A DNA stretch of 64,000 nucleotides from Alphaproteobacteria bacterium (GCA_017308235.1 JAFKFL010000014.1:1-64000), one strand, 5' to 3'; positions 50,004-59,220 are shown, counted from the stretch's first letter. The notes: generated from the sequence alone by a model not told the origin. A program made the numbers and translations.

Positions 50004-50135
50004 ATGATTTTAAAGGCAAAACCACTCTATTTTGAGTCGCGCAAGACAACCATTTTCAGTGGAGCTTTTCTGCTGCTCCTCTTTGTCCTGATGAATTACA
50101 TGTGGCTTCCAGGCCACCTGCCTCACAACCTATAA
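50004..50135 (+). CDS. Small single-helix membrane protein, 43 aa
   Basis: MILKAKPLYFESRKTTIFSG leads into the hydrophobic AFLLLLFVLMNYMWLPGHLP and ends HNL then TAA. GAGGG lies about 10 bases upstream. The base composition is strikingly AT-rich against the ~67% GC surroundings, and a strong terminator follows at 50215. The surrounding 440-bp spacer (49859-50306) holds nothing else. Family not recognised; a small stress or subunit peptide is possible. Confidence 0.5.
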   Translation: MILKAKPLYFESRKTTIFSGAFLLLLFVLMNYMWLPGHLPHNL

Positions 50136-50214
50136 GAATAAGCGGTCTTGGAGCCGGTCCGGATGAAATTTTGGCATCGCGGGTCGCTCTGAAGGCCAAA
50201 TCCCCCGAAAGTGG

Positions 50215-50240
50215 AAAGGCGCCCGCACCGGGCGCCTTTT
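50215..50240. terminator. Rho-independent terminator
   Basis: An 11-bp perfect stem AAAGGCGCCCG / CGGGCGCCTTT with a three-base loop CAC is followed by TTC. Because of the flanking A and T runs it can work in either direction, ending the small-membrane-protein transcript before the DedA gene. Confidence 0.8.
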
Positions 50241-50306
50241 CATTTGGGGCTGGTCGAGATCGCCCCAAGTGAGCAAAGGGGAGCAGATGGGGAGAGCGGA
50301 ACGGAA

Positions 50307-50969
50307 ATGCCTTGGCTGACGTCTGCCGATCTTCCGCACCTGCTGCACCTCTATGGCTATGCGATCGTGGCGGTTGTGGTCGCGATCGAAGGCATGGGCC
50401 TGCCGCTGCCCGGCGAGACGACCCTGGTCGCCGCGGCGATCTACGCCGGTTCGACCGGCAGGCTCGATATCGGCTTCGTCATCCTGGCAGCGTTTCTCGG
50501 TGCCGTCGTCGGTGACAACACGGGTTTCTGGATCGGGCGCCTGATCGGCCTGCGACTGGCCTTGCGCTATGGCCGCTACATCCATTTCACCGAGCGGCGG
50601 ATCAAGCTCGGGCAATATCTTTTCTGGCGGCACGGCGGCAAGGTCGTGTTCTTCGCCCGCTTCGTGGTGCTGTTGCGGGCGATTGGCGCCTTCCTCGCCG
50701 GCATGAACCGCATGCCGTGGCGGCGCTTCCTGGTGTTCAATGCCTGCGGCTGTGCGGCCTGGTCGACCTTCTACGGTCTCGCCGCCTACGCCGCCGGCAA
50801 TGAATTCGAGCGCGTGTCTGGTCCGATCGGCGCAGTGACGACCGTGGTGGCGCTCGTGGCACTCGTGGCCGGGCTCGTCTTCCTGCGACGGCACGAGCAA
50901 GGCCTCGCTGATGAGGCCGAGCGCCACTGGCCCGGCCCCCTCAGTGAACAGGTTGGCGAGCTGCGCTGA
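50307..50969 (+). CDS. DedA family membrane protein
   Basis: 220 aa from MPWLTSADLP. GMGLPLPGETTLVAAA (the family E-x-x-G/x-P-x-P-G-E motif) and the R-x-x-x-G loop HGGKVVFFARFVVLLRAIGAFLAG are typical of DedA proteins, which are lipid scramblases or flippases in the inner membrane. Four to five hydrophobic segments. The upstream gap carries a terminator, so it has its own promoter. It is convergent with the gene at 50981. Confidence 0.9.
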   Translation: MPWLTSADLPHLLHLYGYAIVAVVVAIEGMGLPLPGETTLVAAAIYAGSTGRLDIGFVILAAFLGAVVGDNTGFWIGRLIGLRLALRYGRYIHFTERRIKLGQYLFWRHGGKVVFFARFVVLLRAIGAFLAGMNRMPWRRFLVFNACGCAAWSTFYGLAAYAAGNEFERVSGPIGAVTTVVALVALVAGLVFLRRHEQGLADEAERHWPGPLSEQVGELR

Positions 50970-50980
50970 CGCGGCTGGCG

Positions 50981-51361
50981 TCAGCGGTTTTTCAGGCCGT
51001 CGCAGGCGCTGAGCGCGACGTGAGCCGCCATGGCGGCGTTCAGGCAGTCGGTGCCGGTGCGATAGTTGCGGGCATTGAAGCTGCCGCCGCCCATTGAACC
51101 GCCGGACGACATGTCCATGCCCTGATTCATGGACTGGCCCTGGTGCATCGGTTGGCCCTGATACGTTGGCTGGCCCTGATTCATGGGGCGGGTCGTGCCC
51201 ATGCTGCTGCCCGAACTCGTGCCGCTCGAGCCCATGCTCCCGGTGCCGGTGGTCGTTTGCGGGGTGGGGGTTGTCGTGGAGCCGGTCTGCGCCGAGGCAA
51301 GCATGGGTAGTGCGGCCAGGCTGGCGGAAAACATCGCGATGACGAGGATTCTGGATGACAT
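50981..51361 (-). CDS. Secreted low-complexity protein
   Basis: 126 aa. Signal peptide RILVIAMFSASLAALPMLAS (cut after ASA). The mature N-terminal half is Thr/Ser/Gly-rich, and the middle contains a Q-G-Q-P-M-x-Q repeat (GQPTYQGQPMHQGQSMNQG). The C-terminal NARNYRTGTDCLNAAMAAHV has two cysteines. Probably periplasmic or surface. No known function. Confidence 0.75.
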   Translation of the reverse strand: MSSRILVIAMFSASLAALPMLASAQTGSTTTPTPQTTTGTGSMGSSGTSSGSSMGTTRPMNQGQPTYQGQPMHQGQSMNQGMDMSSGGSMGGGSFNARNYRTGTDCLNAAMAAHVALSACDGLKNR

Positions 51362-51438
51362 GAACCGCTCCTTCCGTTTGGAGGATGCTGGAGAAACGAC
51401 CCGGAACTGCGGCGGGTTCCTGCCAGGCGAAAGCGTCG

Positions 51439-51513
51439 CGCCCGTCAGTCGCGCCGTCAGTGGCGCCCGTCAGTCGCGCCGTCAGTGGCGCCCGTCAGCG
51501 GCGCCCGTCATCG
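51439..51513. repeat. 25-bp tandem repeat, three units
   Basis: Two identical units (51439-51463, 51464-51488; CGCCCGTCAGTCGCGCCGTC then AGTGG) are followed by a diverged third unit. It is situated in the 437-bp gap 51362-51798, next to the remnant at 51508. Confidence 0.8.
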
Positions 51514-51723
51514 ATACGCGGGCAGAGAATTGCCGACCGGCATCATCTCGTACGGTGGCTTCCAACCCGGCAGGTTGGCTACGCGTTCGCGCCAGGCATC
51601 GATCGCGGGAAACGCTGACGCGAGATCGAAGCCGGTCTCTACGGCCCGTGGGCGGGCGAACCTGTCGTGCTGAATCCATGTAGTGGCTGACAGGAAGTCC
51701 AACCGATTGCATACATTTGACAC
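51508..51723 (-). pseudogene. Probable glutathione S-transferase C-terminal remnant
   Basis: The minus-strand frame ends FDLASAFPAIDAWRERVANL, PGWKPPYEMMP..., a pattern seen at the C-terminus of GSTs (F-P-A-x-x-x-W-x-x-R-x-x-x-L-P-G-W). Nothing resembling the thioredoxin-like N-terminal domain precedes it, and the upstream sequence is short and unrelated. Read as a truncated relic; a small real protein cannot be excluded. Confidence 0.35.
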
Positions 51724-51798
51724 GGTCTATCTCTGGTATGCACACGGAGTGCGTGTATGGTGCACGCAGATACGCCCTGGGGAGGGCGCAGGGGGACC

Positions 51799-52125
51799 AT
51801 GCTCTATAGGATTGCAGCGATTTTGCTGCTGCCGTTCGCGTTGAACGGCTGTGCCGCGGTGCTTGTCGGTGGCCTCGTCTACCACGACAGCAAATCGCGC
51901 GAGCAGCGCGAGGCGTTTAACCAGCACTTCAACCAAATGAACCTGGAGCGCGGAAAGGCGGGATTGCCGCCGCTCGACTATTGTACCGAGGCGCGACACA
52001 GCGATCAGACGTGGGCGAATGACCTGCCCGAGTGCAAGTCGACAACCGCGGCGACAACGGACAAGCCGGTTGCGACCGACAAGCCAGCCGATCCCTCCAA
52101 AACCGCCGAAGCAAACAAGCCTTAG
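51799..52125 (+). CDS. Small lipoprotein
   Basis: 108 aa from MLYRIAAILLLPFALNGCAA with lipobox LNGC (Cys18). The mature part includes NQHFNQMNLERGKAGLPPLD, TWANDLPEC and a Lys/Pro/Thr-rich tail (TDKPVATDKPADPSKTAEA). Membrane-anchored; function unknown. Start chosen for the signal peptide; GGGAGG lies farther upstream. Confidence 0.75.
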   Translation: MLYRIAAILLLPFALNGCAAVLVGGLVYHDSKSREQREAFNQHFNQMNLERGKAGLPPLDYCTEARHSDQTWANDLPECKSTTAATTDKPVATDKPADPSKTAEANKP

Positions 52126-52199
52126 CTCCTCCGTTGATCGTGCCGCGGGCGACGCCGGCTAGGTCCGGCCGCCTGCCGCCCGACCACCGCGCTCGGGCA

Positions 52200-53024
52200 T
52201 CAGCGGACGATCAGTCGGGGATCGATATGGGCCATGCGCTGTGCCCAGGCAGTCGGCGGTTCGCCGGCCATGGCGACGAACTCGCGGGCAAGGTGGGCCT
52301 GGTCGGCGTAGCCGCTTTCGGCGGCGATCATCGCCCAGCCATCGGCATTGCCGCGTAACGCCAACCGGCGGGCGCGATGGAAGCGCATCATGCGAGCCAC
52401 GGCTTTGGGGCCGAGGCCGATCTCGGTCCGGAAGCGCTGCGCGAGGTGCTTGCGGCTCCAGCCGATGTCGTCGGCGACGGCTCCGATCAACGCATTGCCG
52501 CCGGTCCGTGCCAGCTCGCGATAGGCTGATGCGATCTCGGGTGAGAGCTGATGCCGGGCGCGGCGCAGGACGAACGCCTCGATGAGATCGAAGCGGTCGG
52601 CCCAGCCGGGCGTTGCGCCCAGCCGCTCGCGTAATTGCCGGCCGTCGTGGCCCAGCAGGTCGCCGATATCGATCAGGCGCTCGGCGAGATCGACGACGGC
52701 GCCGCCGAAGAAGCGGTAGGCGCCGAGCGGGGTGAAATCGACCTGCACGCATTCGGCCGCGCCGTCGGACTCGATGTGGACGGGTCCGGCATAAAGTCCG
52801 GCGGCGAAGCTCGGCTGCCGGTCGCTCGCGTCGGGCTCGCGGCCGAGGGCGATCAGGAACGGACTGCCGAGGCTGATGATCAGCGGCATGACCAGCGGCG
52901 CCGCCTCGCATTGATGGAAGCGGCCGCGCGCATGTTCGCGATAGCCGGTCATGCCGGCGATCAAGCCGGCGCTGCTCGCCGTGGGTGCGCGGTGCGCGAG
53001 CTCGAACGAGAGAGGTGCGTTCAT
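52200..53024 (-). CDS. AraC family transcriptional regulator
   Basis: 274 aa from MNAPLSFELAH; the frame extends to 53216, but this start lies just after the direct repeats. The C-terminal ~95 residues carry the double helix-turn-helix (LIGAVADDIGWSRKHLAQRF and WAMIAAESGYADQAHLAREF). The N-terminal domain with ECVQVDFTPLGAYRFFG is a cupin-like ligand module. It is divergent from the aquaporin gene (53236), 211 bp apart, with direct repeats between, suggesting control of that transporter. Confidence 0.88.
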   Translation of the reverse strand: MNAPLSFELAHRAPTASSAGLIAGMTGYREHARGRFHQCEAAPLVMPLIISLGSPFLIALGREPDASDRQPSFAAGLYAGPVHIESDGAAECVQVDFTPLGAYRFFGGAVVDLAERLIDIGDLLGHDGRQLRERLGATPGWADRFDLIEAFVLRRARHQLSPEIASAYRELARTGGNALIGAVADDIGWSRKHLAQRFRTEIGLGPKAVARMMRFHRARRLALRGNADGWAMIAAESGYADQAHLAREFVAMAGEPPTAWAQRMAHIDPRLIVR

Positions 53025-53110
53025 CTTCGTCTGCCGTGGCCGGGATCGTAGAAGCGGATGACCAGCCGAGCAACGGCGCAAGCCGATCGCTCCAAGGACG
53101 CGGCTTTCCT

Positions 53111-53146
53111 CATTCTCCGATTGTTCATCATTCTCTGATTGCTCAT
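53111..53146. repeat. Two-copy 18-bp direct repeat between AraC-type regulator and aquaporin genes
   Basis: CATTCTCCGATTGTTCAT (53111-53128) and CATTCTCTGATTGCTCAT (53129-53146) differ at two bases and abut each other. AraC-family regulators bind direct repeats, so this is a candidate operator. Inference. Confidence 0.6.
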
Positions 53147-53235
53147 GCACGGGTAACGATATTCTACTTATCCTTGTCCCGGGCCGCAGGAAGAGCGCCT
53201 GGGCGCAGGCGCACATAACTTGCGGGAGAACAACA

Positions 53236-53970
53236 ATGATGCCTCTGACGAATCGTCTCTATGCGGAGTTCATCGGAACGGCCTGGCTGGTGCTGGGCGG
53301 TTGCGGCAGCGCGGTGCTGGCAGCGGCCTTTCCCCAGCTCGGCATCGGCTTCGCCGGTGTCGCCTTCGCGTTCGGCCTCACGGTCCTCACCATGGTGGCC
53401 GCTCTCGGGCCAGTTTCGGGCGGGCACTTCAATCCCGCGGTGACAGTGGGCCTCGCTGTCGGCGGCCGGCTGCCGGCGCGCGACGTCATCCCTTACATCA
53501 TCGCCCAGGTGCTGGGCGGCATCGCGGGCGCGGCGGTCCTCTACGTGATCGCGACCGGCAAGGCGGGCGCGGAGATCGGGAGCTTCGCGACCAACGGCTA
53601 TGGCGACCGCTCGCCCGGCAAGTACGGCATCGCTGCGGCGCTGGTGTGCGAGATCGTGATGACCTTCGGCTTCATCACCGTGATCCTGGGCGCCACCGAC
53701 AGGCGCGCACCGGCTGCCGCCGCACCGCTCGCGATCGGGCTGGCGCTGACGCTGATCCATCTCGTGTCGATCCCCGTCACCAACACCTCGGTGAACCCCG
53801 CGCGCAGCACCGCGCCGGCGCTGTTCGTGGGCGCTGACGCGCTGGGCCAGCTCTGGCTGTTCTGGCTGGCGCCGCTCGTCGGCGCGATCCTCGCCGGTCT
53901 CGCCTACAAGCTGGTCGCCGAAACCGCCGATGCGCGCAGCCCGACGGCGACCGCAGCGGCAAGAAGCTGA
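53236..53970 (+). CDS. aqpZ: Aquaporin (AqpZ type)
   Basis: 244 aa with six hydrophobic segments. Both pore loops are intact: [11 protein letters not shown] and [14 protein letters not shown]. The N-terminus [20 protein letters not shown] is near identical in pattern to E. coli AqpZ. The residues around the second NPA with Arg, and the His of GGHFNPA, fit a water channel rather than a glycerol facilitator. GGGAG precedes the ATG. It is divergent from the AraC-type gene. Confidence 0.93.
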   Translation: MMPLTNRLYAEFIGTAWLVLGGCGSAVLAAAFPQLGIGFAGVAFAFGLTVLTMVAALGPVSGGHFNPAVTVGLAVGGRLPARDVIPYIIAQVLGGIAGAAVLYVIATGKAGAEIGSFATNGYGDRSPGKYGIAAALVCEIVMTFGFITVILGATDRRAPAAAAPLAIGLALTLIHLVSIPVTNTSVNPARSTAPALFVGADALGQLWLFWLAPLVGAILAGLAYKLVAETADARSPTATAAARS

Positions 53971-53976
53971 CGGCTT

Positions 53977-54942
53977 CTATTCGATCACCTCGTCGGCGCG
54001 GGCCATCACGGAAGCAGGGATGGCGAGGCCCACCGCCTCGGCGGCCTTGAGGTTGATGGTCAGTGTCCAGGCATCCGGCCGTTCCATCGGCAGCTCGGCC
54101 GGTCGTGCGCCTTCGAGGATGCGGGCGACGTACTCGCCGACCCGGCGTTGTCCGTAGGCGAGATTGTGGCCGAAGCCGAACACGCAGCCGGCGCGGGCCA
54201 TGTAGGCCCATTCGCAAATCGTCGGGAGTCGCTGCGCTCGGGCCGCAGCGGCCACCTCGGACGAATGCGTTGCCAGGGGCTGGTTGGCGCCAATGACCAC
54301 GCCCGCCGCACCTTCCTTGCTCAGCTCCGCGAACGCTGCTTCGTACTCGGTGGGCCTGTCGACCAGGCGCGTCGCCAGCTCGACGCCGAGCCGGTCCGCC
54401 GCGCGCCTTACCGACTCCAGTTTGGAGCCGGCCTCTGACGATATCCCCAGGTAGCCGAAGCGACGCGCCGAGGGGATCGCTTGCCTCAGGATCTCGAGAC
54501 GCTTTGCATCAGCCTCGATCGTCCGAAAGATGACACCTGTGACTTTGCCGCCTGGCCGGGCGAGGCTCGCGGCCAATCCAAGTGCGACCGGGTCTTGGCC
54601 GATGACCACGACCAGCGGGGTGGTCTGCGACTCGACCAGTATGGCGCGCACCGACTCCCACGATATCGCAACGAGCACGTCGGCATTGATGGCCGCCAGC
54701 TCGTGGGCGAGCTGCGGGAGGCGATCGGTGTCACCATCGGAGTAACTCTCGGTCAGGTCGAGGTTCTTGCCGCTCGCGAACCCGTGCTTGCGCAACACGT
54801 CCAGTATCTCGTCGCGCCATGTGGTCGCGACGCCGGCAGGAGGAGGGCTGTTGGCCAGCAGGCCGACACGCCACACCCTGTCTTCTGCGCACGCCGGCGA
54901 TGCGGCCGCAAGCAGGACCAGAAGAAGAAGCAGCCACCTCAT
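53977..54942 (-). CDS. ABC transporter substrate-binding protein (ABC_sub_bind family)
   Basis: 321 aa from MRWLLLLLVLLAAASPACAE, a Sec signal peptide with GGAG ten bases upstream. A GTG at 54972 overlapping the previous stop is an alternative. The mature fold VWRVGLLANSPPPAGVATTW... LVAISWESVRAILVESQTTP... RRFGYLGISSEAGSKLESV is the periplasmic-binding type (PF04392-like, TrpX group). The permease and ATPase genes are not nearby. Ligand unknown. Confidence 0.85.
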   Translation of the reverse strand: MRWLLLLLVLLAAASPACAEDRVWRVGLLANSPPPAGVATTWRDEILDVLRKHGFASGKNLDLTESYSDGDTDRLPQLAHELAAINADVLVAISWESVRAILVESQTTPLVVVIGQDPVALGLAASLARPGGKVTGVIFRTIEADAKRLEILRQAIPSARRFGYLGISSEAGSKLESVRRAADRLGVELATRLVDRPTEYEAAFAELSKEGAAGVVIGANQPLATHSSEVAAAARAQRLPTICEWAYMARAGCVFGFGHNLAYGQRRVGEYVARILEGARPAELPMERPDAWTLTINLKAAEAVGLAIPASVMARADEVIE

Positions 54943-54968
54943 TCGATCATCGCTCCATCGGCGACGAC

Positions 54969-56759
54969 TCACGCCTCCTTGAACCAGTTCTGGATGTCCC
55001 AGGTGGTGTTGTCCCAGCCACTCATCTGCGCGGAGAGCTTGGCATTCATGGAGACGACACCGGGACGTGCCACCACCGGGATCACGACATGGTTCTCGAC
55101 CACCATGTCGTTCGCCCTGATGAACATCGCGGCGCGCTTCACGGGATCGAGTTCACCCTGTGCGGCCTTGAAATTGTCGTCGTAGTCCTTGCTCTGCCAG
55201 CGCGTGATGTTGCGGCCCTGCCATTTGTTGGCCTTGGTCGCCGCCTCCCAGGACAGGAACTGGACCATGAACAGCTCGGGATCGGGCTGCGTCATGGTCG
55301 TCGTGTACATCTGCAGATCGCAGTAGAAGTGGGTGTAGGTGTCGGGATTGGCGACGTCGGACGAGAACAGGACCGATGCCGTCACCGCCTTGATCTCGAT
55401 CTCGATGCCGGCCTTCTGGCAGGCCTGCTTGACGATCGCCTGGGTCTTCTGGCGCGGCTGGTTGATCGAGGTCTGGAAGACGAACTTCAGCCTCTTGCCG
55501 TCCCTGGCGCGGATGCCGTCGGCCCCTTTCTTCCAGCCGGCCTGCTCGAGCAGCGCCGATGCCTTGTCGACGTTGAACTCGTAGCTGGTGTTCTTCGAAC
55601 GGAACTTCGGCGGGTTGTTGACGAAGTTGGCGGTGGCAAGCCCCGTGCGGCCGTAGATGTATTTCTCCACCGACTGCTTGTCGACCAGCATCGACAGAGC
55701 CTGCTTGACCGCCGGATCGGACAGCGTCGGATGCCTGGTCTTGAGGCTCGACCGTTCGCCGTCGACCTCGGTCCACGGATCGGTGGTGTTGAGCTGGATG
55801 TGCTCGATGTTGCCGCTTTCGGTGATGACGATGCGGCCTTTGCCGCCTTTCTCGAGGCGCAAGAGGATCTCGTCCTCGACCTGCATGTTCCAGCCGAGAT
55901 CATACTCGCCGGTCTGCAGCACCGCCCGCGCCGCGGATACGGCATCGCCGCCGCCCTTCATCTCGATCGCGTCGAAGTAGGGCCGGTTCTCCAGGTGATA
56001 GTCCGGGTTCAGCACGCCCGAGACCAGGTCACCCGGCCTGAATTCCTTGAACATATAGGGGCCGGTCCCGACCGGCTTGAGATTGGCCGGCGCCTCGCGC
56101 GACCGCGCGCCGCTGTAGTCGGCATAGAGATGTTTGGGGACGATCATGCCGCGGTTGCTGACGAAGGCGTTGGCCCAGAACGGCGTCGGCTTGTCGAACA
56201 ACACCTTCACCGCGTAGTCGTCGAGCTTCTCGACCACGATGTCCTTGTAGACGCTCGAGGTGACGGCGGCGGTCGCCGGATCCTTCGCGTATTGCCAGTT
56301 GAAGACGACATCGTCGGCGGTGAAGGGCTTGCCGTCGTGCCAGGTGACGCCCTGCTTCAGCTTCCAGATCACGAACCGGCCGTCGGCCGACAGCGTTCCG
56401 TCCTCCAGTCCGGGAATCGCCGAGGCCAGCACGGGCTGGAGGTTGCCCTCGGAATCCCACTGCGCCAGCGGCTCGTAGAAAACCCGAGAGCCGTCCTGGT
56501 CCTTGGTGCCGACGGCGAAGTGCGGATTGAGCAGCGTCGGGCCCTGCCACCACAGCACCTTCAGGAGCCCGCCGCCGCCGCGCTTGGTGGGTTTGTAGGT
56601 CGGCGAGCTCTGCGCCATCGCGACGCCGGAAATCGCCAGAAGCTGCGTCGCCATCGGTGCCGTAAGCCCCGCCAGCAGCATCCGATTGACGAAAGCCCGT
56701 CGCGACAGGCCACCTGCCTTCACCTGACCGATCAGACCGCGCAACTCGTGTTCGTTCAT
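54969..56759 (-). CDS. Peptide/nickel-type ABC substrate-binding protein (SBP_bac_5)
   Basis: 596 aa from MNEHELRGLIG with GAAGGAGG upstream. A Tat-like signal (LSRRAFVNRMLLAGLTAPMA) is followed by the mature protein. The middle has FTADDVVFNWQYAKD and GTGPYMFKEFRPGD, signatures of the extracellular solute-binding family 5, which bind oligopeptides or other solutes. Two-lobed, large (>500 aa) as usual. No permease genes are adjacent; the second binding protein follows 26 bp downstream, so the two may share a transcript. The 312 bp upstream (56760-57071) hold no gene. Confidence 0.88.
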   Translation of the reverse strand: MNEHELRGLIGQVKAGGLSRRAFVNRMLLAGLTAPMATQLLAISGVAMAQSSPTYKPTKRGGGGLLKVLWWQGPTLLNPHFAVGTKDQDGSRVFYEPLAQWDSEGNLQPVLASAIPGLEDGTLSADGRFVIWKLKQGVTWHDGKPFTADDVVFNWQYAKDPATAAVTSSVYKDIVVEKLDDYAVKVLFDKPTPFWANAFVSNRGMIVPKHLYADYSGARSREAPANLKPVGTGPYMFKEFRPGDLVSGVLNPDYHLENRPYFDAIEMKGGGDAVSAARAVLQTGEYDLGWNMQVEDEILLRLEKGGKGRIVITESGNIEHIQLNTTDPWTEVDGERSSLKTRHPTLSDPAVKQALSMLVDKQSVEKYIYGRTGLATANFVNNPPKFRSKNTSYEFNVDKASALLEQAGWKKGADGIRARDGKRLKFVFQTSINQPRQKTQAIVKQACQKAGIEIEIKAVTASVLFSSDVANPDTYTHFYCDLQMYTTTMTQPDPELFMVQFLSWEAATKANKWQGRNITRWQSKDYDDNFKAAQGELDPVKRAAMFIRANDMVVENHVVIPVVARPGVVSMNAKLSAQMSGWDNTTWDIQNWFKEA

Positions 56760-57071
56760 GGCAACCTCCTTCGGGCATGAACACGCTGTTGGATCGGTGA
56801 TGCTGCGGAAGGGAAGGGCCGCGATGATGCTTGCGAAAGGCCCAGCGACGGCACTCACGATTCGTCGCTCCACGTCGCCCACGGCAACAGACCGACAAAC
56901 GCTCACCACGCTTTGATCGTTACGCTACGAAGATCTCAACGATAGGCGTACCGCGCAGGCAGCATACAACATGGTCGCCGAAGGCGCCACGAGGGGCGGC
57001 GACTCTGCTGCCAGCGCCAGATCCTTTGCGAGGGAGGGGCCAAACGGGCAAGGGCGAGCTAGGATGACGGC

Positions 57072-57689
57072 ATGCCAAGATCCCAACCCATCCTGAAGAA
57101 GGGCCGGCTGGAAGCGTTCAGCGACGGCGTGCTCGCGATCGTGATCACCATCATGGTGCTCGAGCTCAAGGTGCCGCACGAGGCCGAGTGGAGCGCGCTG
57201 CTGCCGGTCCTGCCGGTGCTGCTCTCCTACGTGCTTTCCTTCGTCTACGTCGGCATCCACTGGAACAACCACCATCACCTGCTGGCAGCGGCGCATCACG
57301 TCGGTGCCGGTGTCATGTGGAGCAACCTGCATCTTCTCTTCTGGCTCTCGCTCATTCCGTTCGTCACCGGCTGGATGGGCGAGAACCATTTCGCGCCGGG
57401 GCCGACCGCGGCCTACGGCGTGATCCTGCTGATGGCCGCGATCGCCTACGTGATCCTGCAGCGCGCCATCCTCGCCATCGAGCCCGCCGATTCGTCGCTG
57501 CGCCGCGAGCTTGCGATCGACTACAAGGGCAGGCTCTCGCCCGTGCTCTACATCACCGCGATCGTGGTCGCGTTCTTCTGGCCGTGGGTCGCCGGCGTCC
57601 TCTATTTCGTGGTGGCGGCGATGTGGGTGGTGCCCGACCGCCGTGCCGAGCGCGCCATCGGCGCCCAGCCGGCAGGCGAGGAACCTTGA
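57072..57689 (+). CDS. TMEM175 / DUF1211 family channel-like protein
   Basis: 205 aa with about six hydrophobic segments. RLEAFSDGVLAIVITIMVLE is the TM1 signature FSDGV-x-x-I-x-x-T of bacterial TMEM175 proteins, K+-permeable channels. The HWNNHHHLLAAAHH loop and LHLLFWLSLIPFVTGWMGEN helix also fit. No regulatory domain. It precedes the amidohydrolase gene by 39 bp; co-transcription is likely though the roles differ. Confidence 0.85.
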   Translation: MPRSQPILKKGRLEAFSDGVLAIVITIMVLELKVPHEAEWSALLPVLPVLLSYVLSFVYVGIHWNNHHHLLAAAHHVGAGVMWSNLHLLFWLSLIPFVTGWMGENHFAPGPTAAYGVILLMAAIAYVILQRAILAIEPADSSLRRELAIDYKGRLSPVLYITAIVVAFFWPWVAGVLYFVVAAMWVVPDRRAERAIGAQPAGEEP

Positions 57690-57728
57690 TCATTTTGACT
57701 CCGCGATTTCTGCCGAGGGGAGAGGCTG

Positions 57729-59192
57729 ATGCTCAAGTGTTCGTCCACACAGGTGACCGGACCGCATCCAGCCGGCTGCCTGTGCCAAAGCCCGGCCTTC
57801 GCGCTGTTGAACAGGCATCTCAGTTCGAAGTTCTCGCGACGTGTCTTCGTCGCCGGGGCCGCCGTGACGGCCGCGGTCTCCGTGTTCGCGACGCGGCCGG
57901 CGGCGGCGCGCATCCCCAAGGCGCCTGACTCGCCGATCGCCTTCACCAACGTCCGTGTGTTCGACGGCAAGTCGGAGACACTGCGGTCGGGACTGCGGGT
58001 CGTCGTGGAGGGGCAGAAGATCAAGGCGGTTGAAGCCGCCGAGAAGCCGCTGGCGGCCGGCGTGCAGACGATCGACGGCGGCGGCCGCGTGCTGATGCCG
58101 GGCCTCATCGATGCGCACTGGCATGCCATGATGGCGGCGCTTCCACTCACCACGCTGCTGGTGGCCGATGTGGGCTTTATCACTCTGGCGGCCGCAGACC
58201 AGGCGGAGCAGACGCTGATGCGCGGCTTCACCAGCGTGCGTGACATGGCAGGCCCCAGCTTCAGCCTCAAGCGCGCGATCGACAGCGGCCTGGCGAGCGG
58301 CCCGCGGATCTGGCCGTCGGGTGCGATGATCTCGCAGACCGGCGGTCACGGCGACTTCCGCTTTCCCTACGAGGTGCCGGCCGCTCCGAACGGACCGCTC
58401 AGTCGCGGGGATGTCATCGGCGGCGGCGCGATCGCCGACGGCGTGGACCGCGTGCTGCAGCGCGCCCGCGAGCAGCTGATGTTGGGCGCCAGCCAGTTGA
58501 AGCTGGCGGCTGGCGGCGGTGTCTCCTCGATCTACGATCCGATCGATGTCGCGCAATATACCGAGCCGGAGTTTCGCGCTGCCGTCGACGCGGCCGAGAA
58601 CTGGGGCACCTACGTCGCCGTGCACGCCTATACGCCGCGCGCCATCCAGACCGCGATCAGGGGTGGCGTCAGATGCATCGAGCACGGGCAATTGATGGAC
58701 GAGACGACGGCGAAGATCATCGCCGACAAGGGCGTCTGGCTCAGCAGCCAGCCGTTTCTCGCCAACGAGTATTCAAATCCGCAAAGCACGCCCGAGGGTC
58801 GGGCCAAGCAGCTCGAAGTGGCCAACGGCACCGACACGGCCTACGGCTTTGCCAAGAAGTACAAGATCAAGACGGCGTGGGGCACGGACATCCTGTTCGA
58901 TCCGAAGATGACCGTGAACCAGGGCGCGATCCTGACGACGATGACGCGCTGGTACACGCCCGCCGAGGTGCTGAAGATGGCGACCGGCACCAATGCGGAG
59001 CTGCTGGCCATGGCCGGGCCACGCAATCCCTATCCGGGCAAGCTCGGCGTGGTGGAGGAGGGCGCCTGGGCCGATCTCCTGCTGGTCGACGGCGATCCGC
59101 TTGCCGACATCAAGCTGGTCGCCGACCCCGACAAGAATCTCAAGATCATCATGAAGGACGGGCGGATCTACAAGAATCGGCTGGCGGGCTGA
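57729..59192 (+). CDS. Exported amidohydrolase-family metalloenzyme
   Basis: 487 aa. A twin-arginine-like signal (SRRVFVAGAAVTAAVSVFAT) near residue 36 suggests export. Metal-binding residues: H-x-H in IDAHWHAMM, Lys in QLKLAAGGG, His in VAVHAYTPR, His in CIEHGQLMD and Asp in AWGTDILFD. These match the binuclear imidazolonepropionase / prolidase-like group. It hydrolyses C-N bonds of a cyclic or peptide substrate. MLKCSST is taken as start, GGGGAGAGG lying upstream. Confidence 0.88.
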   Translation: MLKCSSTQVTGPHPAGCLCQSPAFALLNRHLSSKFSRRVFVAGAAVTAAVSVFATRPAAARIPKAPDSPIAFTNVRVFDGKSETLRSGLRVVVEGQKIKAVEAAEKPLAAGVQTIDGGGRVLMPGLIDAHWHAMMAALPLTTLLVADVGFITLAAADQAEQTLMRGFTSVRDMAGPSFSLKRAIDSGLASGPRIWPSGAMISQTGGHGDFRFPYEVPAAPNGPLSRGDVIGGGAIADGVDRVLQRAREQLMLGASQLKLAAGGGVSSIYDPIDVAQYTEPEFRAAVDAAENWGTYVAVHAYTPRAIQTAIRGGVRCIEHGQLMDETTAKIIADKGVWLSSQPFLANEYSNPQSTPEGRAKQLEVANGTDTAYGFAKKYKIKTAWGTDILFDPKMTVNQGAILTTMTRWYTPAEVLKMATGTNAELLAMAGPRNPYPGKLGVVEEGAWADLLLVDGDPLADIKLVADPDKNLKIIMKDGRIYKNRLAG

Positions 59193-59220
59193 GACGGCGC
59201 GGGACGGGTCCTTCTGAAAG

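Noticed and set aside
53977..56759. Complete ABC importer operon
   Set aside because: Two substrate-binding proteins are present but no permease or ATPase gene lies on either side.
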